In this document: in pieces, positions 18,008 to 27,100 of the stretch
Numbering within the stretch: position 1 is the first letter of the stretch
Layout of the letters: every line of letters starts with the position of its first letter
Source of the DNA: Imperialibacter sp. EC-SDR9
GTDB taxonomy: Bacteria; Bacteroidota; Bacteroidia; Cytophagales; Cyclobacteriaceae
DNA: 64,000 bases
Reading direction: 5' to 3'
Assembly (NCBI RefSeq): GCF_902498805.1
Contig: NZ_LR701582.1
Span: 62,001-126,000, forward strand
The notes under the pieces: model-generated
The model's database searches: none
What the model was told of the DNA's origin: nothing
The model's input: the letters and a program-made list of their open reading frames with translations, nothing else
Program-made: the position numbers and the translations under genes

Positions 18008-19343
18008 ACCTGAGGGATGTTATCGGGTCTTGACTGGCAGCTTTTTGTGCCGGGGCTATTCCAAACACAAGGCCCACCGTGGCCGCTACACCGAACGAAA
18101 CGATGACTGATGAAAAAGTGATAATAGTTGGGAAGTCTCCAAAGCTAGATATGCCCAGTGCAAGGCTAATGCCGAGGACAACCCCAACTATTCCCCCGCT
18201 TACACTGATCATCATGGCCTCGAACAAAAATTGAGTAACGATGTCAGTTTTCTGTGCTCCAATGGAAAGGCGAAGGCCAATTTCTTTGATTCTCTCCATA
18301 ACGGACGCCAGCATGATGTTCATAATGCCAATGCCTCCAACCAGCAGCGAAATCCCCGCTATAGCTCCAAGCACAATATTGAAGATGTTTTGTGTTCGCT
18401 GCTGTTGTTTAAGAAGGAGCTCAGGAATGGTGATCTGATAATCGATCACTCCAAAATGGCGTCGCTCCAGCATTCTTGAGATTATTTCAGCAGTGGGCTG
18501 CATTAGAGCCGCATCTTTTACCTGCACCACCAACCGATCGATCTGGTGGTAATTGGCTGGTTGCTGCTCGCCGTTGTTTTCATTGTTATTATTTCTGGCG
18601 GCAGCTTTTAACATGGTGCTGGTGATCAGCTCCCGGTTTCTATACCGCATCAGGAAGGTTTTGATGGGCACATACACATCCATGTTATAGTCCCGTATAC
18701 CTAGTTTACTGATGCTTTTCTCGGAAATAATCCTTTCGTCAAGCACACCTATTACCTCCAGCCACTGGTTGCCGACCTTGATTGTTTTTCCAACAGGGTC
18801 CTGTGTACTAAAGAACCTGGCCCGAATACTTTTGCCAATAATGCAAACAGGTAGCCCGCCTTTGATCTGCTCTTCAGAAAACATATTCCCTTCCTGAAGA
18901 GTGAAGCTGGTGAGTTCAAAATAAGCAGGCATTACGCCTACCAGCTTGGCAGATCTCCGAAACCCGTCCTTTATGATAACGGTCTCCATTATACACTCCG
19001 AGCTCATAGCAGCAATGTCAGGGATGGTTTCAAGAATAGCTTCTGCGTCTGCCATTCTCACACCAGGTGAAAATTTCTTTTTTTCCTCTCCGGCAGAAGT
19101 GGAGGTTTCATCTAATTTTTTCTCCTCCTGCTCCACTATGGGCTCAATAATGATGTTGTTAACGCCCACCATTTTGATCTGCTCAAGAATCTCCTTTTGG
19201 GCACCGTTTCCTATGGCAAGCATAGCGATCACTGCAGCCACGCCAAATATGATTCCCAGAGCAGTCAAAAGCGATCTTAACTGATTGGCCAATACTGCTT
19301 CCAGGGCAATCTGGAAGTTGGCCAGCATCCTTTTGTTTATCAT
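18000..19343 (-). CDS. MacB/FtsX-type ABC transporter permease
   Basis: The 447-residue protein has the MacB-like arrangement without an ATPase domain: an N-terminal transmembrane helix (LLTALGIIFGVAAVIAMLAIGNGA, about 23-46), a MacB_PCD periplasmic domain to about 300, and an FtsX domain with three helices at the C-terminus (IAGISLLVGGIGIMNIMLASVMERIKEIGLRLSIGA). It ends ITSLRYE, the usual C-terminus of the family. It should work as a mechanotransmission permease with the HlyD-type adaptor and TolC next door. The ATP-binding subunit that normally lies between adaptor and permease is missing: this gene starts 2 bp from the adaptor stop. The ATPase must be encoded elsewhere. Confidence 0.9.
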   Translation of the reverse strand: MINKRMLANFQIALEAVLANQLRSLLTALGIIFGVAAVIAMLAIGNGAQKEILEQIKMVGVNNIIIEPIVEQEEKKLDETSTSAGEEKKKFSPGVRMADAEAILETIPDIAAMSSECIMETVIIKDGFRRSAKLVGVMPAYFELTSFTLQEGNMFSEEQIKGGLPVCIIGKSIRARFFSTQDPVGKTIKVGNQWLEVIGVLDERIISEKSISKLGIRDYNMDVYVPIKTFLMRYRNRELITSTMLKAAARNNNNENNGEQQPANYHQIDRLVVQVKDAALMQPTAEIISRMLERRHFGVIDYQITIPELLLKQQQRTQNIFNIVLGAIAGISLLVGGIGIMNIMLASVMERIKEIGLRLSIGAQKTDIVTQFLFEAMMISVSGGIVGVVLGISLALGISSFGDFPTIITFSSVIVSFGVAATVGLVFGIAPAQKAASQDPITSLRYE

Positions 19344-19344
19344 A

Positions 19345-20673
19345 TCAGTCAGGCTTTCTGGGTGAGCGTACTTCAGACGTTGTTTGACTTACTTCAGCTA
19401 CCTCCTGGTTCCTTTCTTTGTTTCTTTTGCCATTCAGAGAGCTGAGCATGTTGATCTTTGACTCACCAGTTCCCTCAGGGAGGGATAGGTATACCTTTTC
19501 GTTGCCGGTAAGCCCCTGAAGCACAACAGCTTCATTTGAGTTGGTAATGCCCATTTCTATCTCTTGATTCGAGCCGTCGGCGAGAACAACATACTGAATC
19601 GAATCGTTGCGGGAATGGATGGCTTCAAGCGGCACAAAAACAGCCGAATCAAGCTCCTGTACCACTATATTGTTGCTGGTAGTCATTGCAGGCCGTAGCG
19701 ATGGGTCGCTTTCATTTACTCTAACTGTAACCTCAAAAACCTTGGCGTCAGAGTTAGGGTTCTGCTGCCCCACATTGGCCACCTTAATCACCTCACCGGT
19801 AAGCCTTTTGTCAGGGTAGGCATCAAGGCCGACTTTCACCTTCTGACCAGGCTTCACCTTTCTGATGTCCACCTCATTGATAAAGGTAACCGAGATCATT
19901 TGAGTGAGGTCCGGGAGAGTAGCCACTACCGGATCCCACGGGCCAAATTGAGAGCCAGCAACACGCTTGTTTCCGCTCCAGTCCGAATAATAGATGACCA
20001 TTCCATCTTGCGGAGCGAGAATAGTGAACTCTGTCAGTAACTCCTGAAGCGAGCGATAATCAGACTTCTCTTTTTTCAGTGTAGCCCCCACTTCCTGCAT
20101 TTTTGCTACCGACTGTTCAATTTTTAGTTGATAGTTTTCCGTAGTTTGATCAAGCTCACGCTTGGCTTTCTGGACAGCAATTTCGTTTTGCTTTACAGTA
20201 GCTGGTGGTTCAAATTGAGATTGTTCAAGAATCAGCTCCTTTTCCTGCAGTACGTACTGTAGGTTGATTATTTTTTCTCTTTCAGTACGGAGTGTAATTG
20301 CGGAGTCTAATTTGGCCTGATCAAATTGCGATTGCGCCTTTTCGAGATTCGTGCCTGCATCAGACAACTTGGTGTGTACCTCCGATTTGTCGATAGAGGC
20401 AACAAATTCACCTTTCTTAACTACTGTCCCCTCGTCGACGATCCGTTCAATTTTAAGGTTGTATATCCGGTTGTTTTGCGCATGGCTGGGCCCAAGCACT
20501 CTTACCGAATTAAGTGCGCTCAGCTCACCGGTAGTGGTAACGTCAACAACGAATTTACCCTTACCAACATCCACCAGGATGTTCCTTCCATCGTCTGTTT
20601 GGCGCTGACTGAAAAGAAGGAGGGCAATGAGAATAACTAAAATAGAAGCAGGTAGAATGTATCTTTTTTTCAT
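19345..20673 (-). CDS. HlyD/MacA-like periplasmic adaptor subunit
   Basis: The 442-residue protein begins with a membrane anchor (YILPASILVILIALLLFS). A lipoyl/barrel-sandwich half follows (ERIVDEGTVVKKGEFVASID, about 75-95), then a coiled-coil hairpin (about 100-215), the second half (FTILAPQDGMVIYYSDW) and a beta-barrel with VKPGQKVKVGLDAYPDKRLTGEV. It bridges the inner-membrane permease and TolC channel. It is the first gene of a tight three-gene operon, with 1 bp between it and the permease. The extra C-terminal tail (about 405-442) is charged and has no recognisable domain. An inverted repeat that could be an operator lies 37-63 bp upstream of its start. Confidence 0.9.
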   Translation of the reverse strand: MKKRYILPASILVILIALLLFSQRQTDDGRNILVDVGKGKFVVDVTTTGELSALNSVRVLGPSHAQNNRIYNLKIERIVDEGTVVKKGEFVASIDKSEVHTKLSDAGTNLEKAQSQFDQAKLDSAITLRTEREKIINLQYVLQEKELILEQSQFEPPATVKQNEIAVQKAKRELDQTTENYQLKIEQSVAKMQEVGATLKKEKSDYRSLQELLTEFTILAPQDGMVIYYSDWSGNKRVAGSQFGPWDPVVATLPDLTQMISVTFINEVDIRKVKPGQKVKVGLDAYPDKRLTGEVIKVANVGQQNPNSDAKVFEVTVRVNESDPSLRPAMTTSNNIVVQELDSAVFVPLEAIHSRNDSIQYVVLADGSNQEIEMGITNSNEAVVLQGLTGNEKVYLSLPEGTGESKINMLSSLNGKRNKERNQEVAEVSQTTSEVRSPRKPD

Positions 20674-20709
20674 GATGGTTAAGTTCGATTAGCATACACA
20701 ATTAACAGA

Positions 20710-20736
20710 AGTATGAATTTGCACAAAAATCATACT
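20710..20736. promoter_or_regulatory. Candidate operator: inverted repeat upstream of efflux operon
   Basis: AGTATGA (20710-20716) and TCATACT (20730-20736) are perfect inverted arms separated by 13 bp, placed just upstream of the HlyD-type gene start at 20673. The size and position suit a dimeric repressor site, but no regulator gene is adjacent, so this is tentative. Confidence 0.35.
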
Positions 20737-20982
20737 AAAAAAATCAAAAGAGGTAATTAACTTCTTTTATAACTCAAATTGCGGTACGGTTGGTATACTT
20801 TACAAAAAATTATTAGTTACAAATATACCTAACAATTTAGTTGATGCATTTACCTGACGACACTTTATTTAGCCGGAAGTCAAGTAATCGCTCGTGTTTT
20901 TAGGTTATTTTGGCTATTTCAAGCTAATCGTTGGCAGTTATTGGGCGCATCTTACTATCTTAGTGCACGCAAAAAGCTTTTT
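20737..20982. other. AT-rich divergent intergenic region
   Basis: Together with the preceding inverted repeat this forms a gap of about 309 bp between the divergent efflux operon and the DinB gene. It is AT-rich and holds no convincing ORF or RNA gene. Confidence 0.5.
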
Positions 20983-21432
20983 ATGTCGTCTCATATTCTT
21001 ATCTCCAGTCTCGAATTCAATCAGAAAAAAATAGAATCATTGCTGGCGGATCTCACAATTGATGAAACACTGGCGTTCACTCACGACAACATCAACAATA
21101 TCCATTGGATCGTGGGCCATATTGCTTCTCAAAGAGATACTTTGCTGGAAGACCTGACAGGCGAGATGACTTTTCCGCAGGAACTCAAGCAGTACTATGG
21201 CAAGGCTGGCGATCCCCGAAAAATGCCGAAGACTATTGACTGGTTGAAGTGCCTTGATATTCTCAAGGAACAGTTCAATGACATCTCCGCCTGGGTTTTA
21301 GAATGGGATAGCCAGGGACGCCTCGATAGAGAAAAGGGTGATGTGATAGTAAAATACCTTAGCCACGAGGCATATCACATTGGGCAGGTAAGCCTGATTA
21401 GGAAGATGCTCGGTAAGACTGCGGCTAAATAG
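20983..21432 (+). CDS. DinB-like four-helix-bundle protein
   Basis: I start this gene at 20983 (MSSHILISSLEFNQKKIESLL). The frame is open from 20941, but the extra residues do not fit the family. The 149-residue protein matches the DinB/DUF664-type fold: an N-terminal helix, then IHWIVGHIASQRDTLLEDLTG supplying one conserved His, and a late SHEAYHIGQVSLIRKMLG supplying the paired His of the metal site. Members of this superfamily include thiol transferases such as BshC-related bacillithiol S-transferases and many uncharacterised stress proteins. It is cytosolic and alone on its strand, convergent with the PAS protein gene. Exact activity cannot be given. Confidence 0.82.
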   Translation: MSSHILISSLEFNQKKIESLLADLTIDETLAFTHDNINNIHWIVGHIASQRDTLLEDLTGEMTFPQELKQYYGKAGDPRKMPKTIDWLKCLDILKEQFNDISAWVLEWDSQGRLDREKGDVIVKYLSHEAYHIGQVSLIRKMLGKTAAK

Positions 21433-21513
21433 CTGCAAAGTCTATTCGCAACAAGTCCCCTAAGCTTTGTGGGCCGTAGAAATAGTCAAGATCTGACTTT
21501 GCACAAGACTGGG

Positions 21514-23436
21514 TTATTTGCTATTAGTAATATCCACAAAGACTGTCAACCTGCATTCCTCACCGTTGAGCGTAACCTGTTCAACCGAAAAAAGTATCAA
21601 TCTTTTTTGTCCTCGTTTTGTGCTGATTGAGAGTTTGCTTTCTCTGGACTTTGATGGATCACCCTTTCGGCTAAATATTTTTCTGATTTCGGCCAGGGGC
21701 ACACTATTGAGTGTTAAAATAGGCTTGCCTGTATATTCTTCGTAGCTGTAGCCAAGCAATTCCTCAGCACTCTTGTTGATTTCGAGACAAATGGCGTCTT
21801 TGTTGCTTGTAATGCATAGCGCTACTGGGCTTGCATGGAAGGCGTCTAAAAACCTTTCTTCACTGTCACGCAAGTGCTTTTTGATATTGCTTAGTTCAGT
21901 CCTGTCGCTGATGGTGAGAAAATAAACCAGGTTTCCCTCACGGTCTGCAAATGAGCCGCCATTGTACCTGAAAATTTTTGCCCAGCGATTTTTAATGCTT
22001 CGCACTCTAACTTCCAGCCCATCCACATTTTCATTGTTCAACAGCCTCGGTAGTGGCCATTTGCTGACGGGTAAATACTTTCCATTTAGCTGCTCCACCT
22101 TAAAGTACTTCAGCAATTCTGTGAAGCTTTTGGGAGGACTTTGCAAAGAACTGAAGTCATGCATTTTTGATGCTGCTGTGTTCCAGTAGAGAAGCCTGCC
22201 CCCTTTGTCGGCAACTACCAAACCTTCCGATATATTATCAATGATACTTTTTAGGCGACTTTCGCTATTGAGAAGTGCTTGAAAATTGTTCCGACGCAGA
22301 GTAATATCAACTACCGACCCGCTAAGCTTTTCTATTCCGGTTTCGGGGCTCTTCACATAAATTCCTTTTAGCGCAAGCCAATGGACGGATTGGTCAGGCC
22401 AAATTACCCTTACCTCAAAGTCGAAGGAGCCATCTGCTTTGGCCGCTTCGAAAATTTCTTTGGCAGCCGACCGATCTTTCACGTGGATATGCTGGAGCAA
22501 AGTCGGTAAGTCCCATTGAGCAGCTTGCTCCTTGTATCCAAAAATTTGATCATGAATTCTACTCCTTATCGACTTGCCAGATGTAAGATCAATTTCCCAA
22601 ACACCTATCTTCGAGTTTTCAATGGCATTGGAGTACAGCTCTGTAAATTGATTGTCCTCTCCATTAGAGTTTTCTGTTTCTATAACCTCTTTAATATTGT
22701 CCACAATGCCTCCTATAGATGGATCATTCAGCAGGTTTACGGCGGTCGAATCGTATACGTGGTAGCTACCGTCTTTGTGCAAAATTCTTGAACGATGACC
22801 TTTTACCGGAATGCCTGGATTAAGGATCACTTTCTCCATTATTTTTTGATTGGCAAGGAGATCATCCGGATGTACATTTGTGTATAGGTCAAGTTGCATT
22901 GTCTCCTCTGGAGTGTATCCCAGCACTTTCTCGATGGATGGCGATACGTAAATTGGTTTGCCCTCTGCTGAGAATACGATAACGGCGTCAGTACTACTTT
23001 CCAAAAGGGCCCGGAAGTTCATTTGGGGCTTAGGAGGCTCACTGTTGTCAGCATCCTTTTCATTAATCAAGTAAAGAAAAGCACCAATTAAATTTCCCTT
23101 TCTGTCAAGTGCTGGCTCAAGACGCATACTATAGTTAGTGTCTTCGATACGAATATTGTTTATCGTATCTTGATCCTTAAATACCTGTTCAAAAAGAGCA
23201 AACATCTCTTCCTTATCTTTTAAAAAAAGTGAATTGATAATTGAAAGTCCTCTTCTCGGTAGTGTGCCTGTAATCTGTGAAAAAGCGCTCTCAAAGTGGG
23301 GGTTGAACTTCTGAATCGCATAATCCTTGTCTATCAGCACTACTCCATGATAGGCATTGGATATGGAAGTCTTGATGTTTTCATTAGGTGCTGTTTTTTT
23401 ACCGGCATCGGTGGCCGTTCCCCTGTTTCTTTTCAT
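21514..23436 (-). CDS. Multi-PAS sensor protein without output domain
   Basis: The 640-residue protein is built almost wholly from PAS modules. I count about five, at roughly 22-130, 140-255, 265-380, 388-505 and 515-640. Recognisable pieces are FRALLESSTDAVIVFSAEGKPIYVSPSIEKVLGYTPEE, a PAC-like HWLALKGIYVKSPETGIEKLSGSVVDITLRR, SIIDNISEGLVVADKGGRLLYWNTAASKMHD and FLDAFHASPVALCITSNKDAICLEINKSAEELLGYSYEE. It ends right after the last PAC region (LTVFVDITNSK) with a stop and no histidine kinase, GGDEF or HTH domain. There is no signal peptide or membrane segment, so it is cytosolic. It may present a ligand-responsive surface to a separate partner, or be a kinase that has lost its catalytic end. 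It is divergent from gldA. Confidence 0.85.
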   Translation of the reverse strand: MKRNRGTATDAGKKTAPNENIKTSISNAYHGVVLIDKDYAIQKFNPHFESAFSQITGTLPRRGLSIINSLFLKDKEEMFALFEQVFKDQDTINNIRIEDTNYSMRLEPALDRKGNLIGAFLYLINEKDADNSEPPKPQMNFRALLESSTDAVIVFSAEGKPIYVSPSIEKVLGYTPEETMQLDLYTNVHPDDLLANQKIMEKVILNPGIPVKGHRSRILHKDGSYHVYDSTAVNLLNDPSIGGIVDNIKEVIETENSNGEDNQFTELYSNAIENSKIGVWEIDLTSGKSIRSRIHDQIFGYKEQAAQWDLPTLLQHIHVKDRSAAKEIFEAAKADGSFDFEVRVIWPDQSVHWLALKGIYVKSPETGIEKLSGSVVDITLRRNNFQALLNSESRLKSIIDNISEGLVVADKGGRLLYWNTAASKMHDFSSLQSPPKSFTELLKYFKVEQLNGKYLPVSKWPLPRLLNNENVDGLEVRVRSIKNRWAKIFRYNGGSFADREGNLVYFLTISDRTELSNIKKHLRDSEERFLDAFHASPVALCITSNKDAICLEINKSAEELLGYSYEEYTGKPILTLNSVPLAEIRKIFSRKGDPSKSRESKLSISTKRGQKRLILFSVEQVTLNGEECRLTVFVDITNSK

Positions 23437-23770
23437 GCAAGCTGAATTTACAAAAAAAAGGCTGTTTTAGTGAAATACACTAAAGTCAACTACTGTAGTT
23501 AATAACGTATAAATAATAGCTGGCGAAAAAGAAAGCAGGCTGATTTTTATTTCCCGCTGTCGTCTGAATTAACAACGCAATATCAGCGATGGGTCTTTTA
23601 ATTGCGCCATGTTTTTTTAATATTTTTTAACAATTGGCATTTCATCTAAACTTGACAAAAACTTTAGGCTTTTATAAAATTGCCACCGTTTCCGGGAATT
23701 CTTCGGAACTGTACTCAAAAGCTGGTAGTTGTTGAAAACTTCTTAATTGTTTTTTTAAGATAGAAAAATC
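23437..23770. other. Divergent intergenic region between PAS protein and gldA
   Basis: About 330 bp, AT-rich, with no ORF of interest. It holds a candidate gldA promoter (separate entry) and must also hold the promoter of the PAS gene. Confidence 0.5.
23652..23682 (+). promoter_or_regulatory. Candidate Bacteroidota-type promoter for gldA
   Basis: TTGAC at 23652-23656 and TAAAATTG at 23675-23682 have 20 bp between the TTG and the TA, close to the -33 TTG and -7 TAnnTTTG elements used by Bacteroidota primary sigma. The -7 box has one mismatch. It lies about 90 bp before the gldA start. Confidence 0.35.
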
Positions 23771-24694
23771 ATGTCAATAGTTGTTGAGAACCTGACCAAG
23801 AAATATGGAGAGCAGAAGGCAGTTAATGATATCTCCTTCAAAATTAACACCGGCGAGGTAGTTGGTTTTCTGGGGCCAAATGGAGCAGGAAAAAGCACCA
23901 CCATGAAAATGATTACCTGCTACATGGCACCAACGAGTGGGGATGTCAGGCTGGACGAGTTGAGCATCCTTAATGAGCAGGAGGACATAAAGAAGAAGAT
24001 CGGTTATTTGCCTGAAAACAATCCACTCTACACTGATATGGCGATTGTGGACTATCTGCGGTTTTGTGCCGAAATACAGGGAGTGAGCAAGGAAAAAATA
24101 CCGTCCAGAATAGGTGATATGATAGACATGTGTGGCCTGGAAAGAGAGCGCCACAAGAAAATCAACGAACTTTCTAAGGGATACCGGCAGCGGGTTGGGC
24201 TTGCGCAGGCCATGATTCACGACCCTGAGATTTTGATACTGGATGAGCCAACCACAGGCCTTGACCCTAACCAAATCATAGAGATCAGAAAGTTGATTAA
24301 AAAACTGGGGAAGGAGAAAACGGTGATCCTTAGCTCTCATATCCTTTCGGAAGTAGAAGCTACCTGTGACCGTATCCTGATTATTAACAGGGGGAGGATT
24401 GTGGCCGACGGCACCTCAGATACATTAAGAAGCCAGGCAGAGGGCAAGGAATTGCTTACCGTTAAAATTGAAGCCGCCGATGCGGATGTGAAAAAGGCGC
24501 TGCTTGGGTTGGCTTCGGTAGAAACTGTTGAGCCTGTGGACGGGAAAGCCGGTTTCTTCTCAGTTCGGAGTAAGCCGGAAGTTTCGTCCCGAAAAGAGGT
24601 GTTTGACCTGTGTGTATCAAAAAAGTGGTACCTACTGGAAATGACAGGCCATGAAACCAAACTGGAAGATGTGTTTAGAGAATTAACCAACTAA
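23771..24694 (+). CDS. gldA: Gliding motility-associated ABC transporter ATP-binding protein GldA
   Basis: This 307-residue ATPase has Walker A GPNGAGKST (35-43), signature LSKGYRQ (134-140), Walker B EILILDEP (153-160) and an H-loop His at about 190. Its start MSIVVENLTKKYGEQKAVNDISF and the C-terminal extension of about 90 residues are those of the GldA branch, and gldF and gldG follow, which makes the assignment strong. In Flavobacterium johnsoniae GldA, GldF and GldG form an ABC transporter whose loss blocks gliding; its substrate is unknown. It acts on the cytoplasmic face of the inner membrane. A 103-bp gap with a small hairpin separates it from gldF. Confidence 0.92.
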   Translation: MSIVVENLTKKYGEQKAVNDISFKINTGEVVGFLGPNGAGKSTTMKMITCYMAPTSGDVRLDELSILNEQEDIKKKIGYLPENNPLYTDMAIVDYLRFCAEIQGVSKEKIPSRIGDMIDMCGLERERHKKINELSKGYRQRVGLAQAMIHDPEILILDEPTTGLDPNQIIEIRKLIKKLGKEKTVILSSHILSEVEATCDRILIINRGRIVADGTSDTLRSQAEGKELLTVKIEAADADVKKALLGLASVETVEPVDGKAGFFSVRSKPEVSSRKEVFDLCVSKKWYLLEMTGHETKLEDVFRELTN

Positions 24695-24702
24695 GCCCAT
24701 AC

Positions 24703-24723
24703 ACCGCAATACTAAATTGCGGT
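24703..24723. promoter_or_regulatory. Small hairpin between gldA and gldF
   Basis: ACCGCAAT-ACTAA-ATTGCGGT is a perfect 8-bp stem, 9 bp after the gldA stop. There is no T run. It may uncouple gldA from gldFG transcription or stability. Confidence 0.45.
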
Positions 24724-24797
24724 AAGGCCGACAAACACAATTGACTTTACATCTCTGAAACCAAATATCGATTTATTAACTAGCAACAACGACTGAT

Positions 24798-25523
24798 ATG
24801 AACAAGATTTGGATCATTGCCAGAAGAGAGTTGGCTTCCTATTTTGATTCTTTGATTGCCTACGTAATGATCATCATCTTCCTTGGCATGAGCGGGTTCT
24901 TTACCTGGCTTTTTGGGAGTAATATATTTATGATCAACCAGGCCAGCTTAAAAGTGTTCTTCGGAATTTCGTTCTGGACCTTATTCTTCTTTATCCCGGC
25001 CATCACCATGAGAACCCTGGCAGAAGAAAATAAAAGCGGAACCATTGAGCTCCTGTCGACCAAGGCCGTGTCCGATTTCCAAATTGTTGTAGGTAAATTT
25101 CTCGGCTGCCTGCTGCTGGTGGCCATCGCCCTGCTGTGCACGCTACCTTACTACATAACTGTGTCGCAGCTGGGTAATGTGGACCATGGCGGCATTATCG
25201 GAGGCTACCTTGGGCTCATTTTGCTATCGGCAGCCTACATCGGTATCGGGCTATTTGCCAGCAGCACCACAAGCAATCAGATCGTGGCTTTTCTAATGGC
25301 GCTTTTTATTGGAATTTTCTTTCAGATCTTATTCGATGTGCTTGGATCCAGTTTTAGGGGTGCTGCAGGTGGAATATTCTATTACCTGAGCATGCAAACC
25401 CATTTCGATTCTATGAGCAGAGGAGTAATCGATTCTCGTGATTTGATCTACTTTGGCTCTCTTATAGCTATCTCTTTATTGCTATCCCAGGCAATGCTTT
25501 CACGTCGCAATTGGCAATCTTAA
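24798..25523 (+). CDS. gldF: Gliding motility-associated ABC transporter permease GldF
   Basis: The 241-residue protein has six hydrophobic segments in the ABC-2 permease pattern: MNKIWIIARRELASYFDSLIAYVMIIIFL at the N-terminus, FWTLFFFIPAITMRTLAEENKSGTIELLSTKAVSDFQIVVGKFLG (about 58-100, the family hallmark), and QTHFDSMSRGVIDSRDLIYFGSLIAIS near the end. Its size and position between gldA and gldG are those of GldF. It forms the inner-membrane pore with GldG and is energised by GldA. The gldG start lies 12 bp after its stop, so the two are co-transcribed. Confidence 0.9.
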   Translation: MNKIWIIARRELASYFDSLIAYVMIIIFLGMSGFFTWLFGSNIFMINQASLKVFFGISFWTLFFFIPAITMRTLAEENKSGTIELLSTKAVSDFQIVVGKFLGCLLLVAIALLCTLPYYITVSQLGNVDHGGIIGGYLGLILLSAAYIGIGLFASSTTSNQIVAFLMALFIGIFFQILFDVLGSSFRGAAGGIFYYLSMQTHFDSMSRGVIDSRDLIYFGSLIAISLLLSQAMLSRRNWQS

Positions 25524-25535
25524 ACAACTACTGAC

Positions 25536-27053
25536 ATGAGGGGAAGAAACGTAATTATTCAATTGGCTATAGTGACTGGCATTCTTGTGGTAGTCAACTT
25601 GCTGTCGAGTAAACTATATTTCAGGGGCGATTTTACCGAAGACCAGCGATACACACTCAGCACGGCCACCAAAGACATATTGGAGGATTTGCCTGAAGTG
25701 GTCACTGTGAAAGCCTATTTTTCGGAAGACTTACCCACACAGTTGGTAAGCACCCGTCAGGACTTTGAAGATTTGCTGTTGGAATACGAGAACAGGTCGG
25801 ACGGCTATCTGGTCTACGAGTTTTTGAACCCAAACGAGAATGAGCAGAAGGAGCAGGAAGCGCAACAAGCCGGTGTGAATCCGGTAATGGTCAATGTGCG
25901 GGAAAAGGATCAGATGAAACAAATGAGGGCTTATCTCGGCGCCATTATCCAGATGGGCGACCGCAAGGAGATCATTCCTTTGATACAGCCAGGAGCGGCC
26001 ATGGAATATGCGCTCACCACTGCGATTAAAAAGATTGCCATAGCGGACAAACCTAAGATTGGTTTGATACAGGGGCATGGAGAGGCACCTTTGGAGGAAA
26101 TGATTGAGCTATACCAACAGTTGTCGGTGCTTTATCAAATTGAATCATTCGCTCTTTCCGATTCTGCCACAGTTCCTCAGTACTACAGGTCGCTGGCCTG
26201 GATCAATCCGAAGGATACCATTCCTCAGGCGGACTTTGCGAAGCTCGACAAATACCTGGCCAGCGGAGGCACCATGTTCGTGGCCTACAGCAACCTGAAC
26301 GGCGACTTAAGCCAGGCATATTTGTCGGCTGCTAACGACATCGGCGTAAGCAGCTGGCTTTCAAGGCTGGGCATTCAAATGGGAAGGGAGTTTGTGGTAG
26401 ATGCGGAGAATGCGCCGGTCTCAGTACGGCAGCAAATGGGGCAGTTTACAATGAACCGGCAAATTGCCTTTCCTTACTTTCCTATCATTAAAAACTTCTC
26501 CGACCATCCTGCTTCCAAAGGACTTGAATCAGTCTTTCTGCCTTTTGCCAGCACGATTAACTTTACTAAGACTGATACCACCTTTCGTTCAACCAGCCTA
26601 CTCATGACTTCCGAGCTTTCCGGCCTGGTTAGTCCGCCGACTACTGTCGACATACAAAGACAGTGGACGGAGAATGATTTTCAAAACAGCTCGCTGCCAG
26701 TGGCAATGGCTGTTGAAGGCCCCCTGAGTGGTACTGCATCTTCGAAAATGGTGGTAGTGTCGAATGGTCAATTTATTATCAATGGGCCGCAAGGGCAGCA
26801 GCAACAGCTCAATGCCGACAATGTGAGCTTTGCTTCCAATGCCATCGACTGGCTGTCGGACGACACGGGTTTGATTGACCTTCGAACCAAGGGAGTAACG
26901 GCCAGGCCACTGGTTCAGCTGGAGGATAGCACAAAGGAGCTTCTAAAATATGGCAATGTGCTGCTTCCAATACTGCTGCTGCTCATTTATGCTTTTGTGC
27001 GGAAGCAAAGAAACAACCGCAAGCGGCAACAGTGGGCAGCCGGCAATTATTAG
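25536..27053 (+). CDS. gldG: Gliding motility-associated ABC transporter component GldG
   Basis: The 505-residue protein has an N-terminal membrane helix (NVIIQLAIVTGILVVVNLLSSKLYFRGDFTEDQRYTLS), a large extracytoplasmic region with the conserved VTVKAYFSEDLPTQL, RSDGYLVYEFLNPNEN and KPKIGLIQGHGEAPLEEMI blocks of the GldG/ABC-type uncharacterised transport family, and a C-terminal helix (LLPILLLLIYAFVRKQRNNRKRQQ). In F. johnsoniae GldG works with GldF as the membrane part of the Gld ABC transporter. Here it is third in gldA-gldF-gldG and is followed after 47 bp by a DUF4340 gene, probably in the same transcript. Confidence 0.9.
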   Translation: MRGRNVIIQLAIVTGILVVVNLLSSKLYFRGDFTEDQRYTLSTATKDILEDLPEVVTVKAYFSEDLPTQLVSTRQDFEDLLLEYENRSDGYLVYEFLNPNENEQKEQEAQQAGVNPVMVNVREKDQMKQMRAYLGAIIQMGDRKEIIPLIQPGAAMEYALTTAIKKIAIADKPKIGLIQGHGEAPLEEMIELYQQLSVLYQIESFALSDSATVPQYYRSLAWINPKDTIPQADFAKLDKYLASGGTMFVAYSNLNGDLSQAYLSAANDIGVSSWLSRLGIQMGREFVVDAENAPVSVRQQMGQFTMNRQIAFPYFPIIKNFSDHPASKGLESVFLPFASTINFTKTDTTFRSTSLLMTSELSGLVSPPTTVDIQRQWTENDFQNSSLPVAMAVEGPLSGTASSKMVVVSNGQFIINGPQGQQQQLNADNVSFASNAIDWLSDDTGLIDLRTKGVTARPLVQLEDSTKELLKYGNVLLPILLLLIYAFVRKQRNNRKRQQWAAGNY

Positions 27054-27100
27054 ATTCATTGAGTAGTATTTGTTCGTAAAGCGGAAAAATCACACGAATT

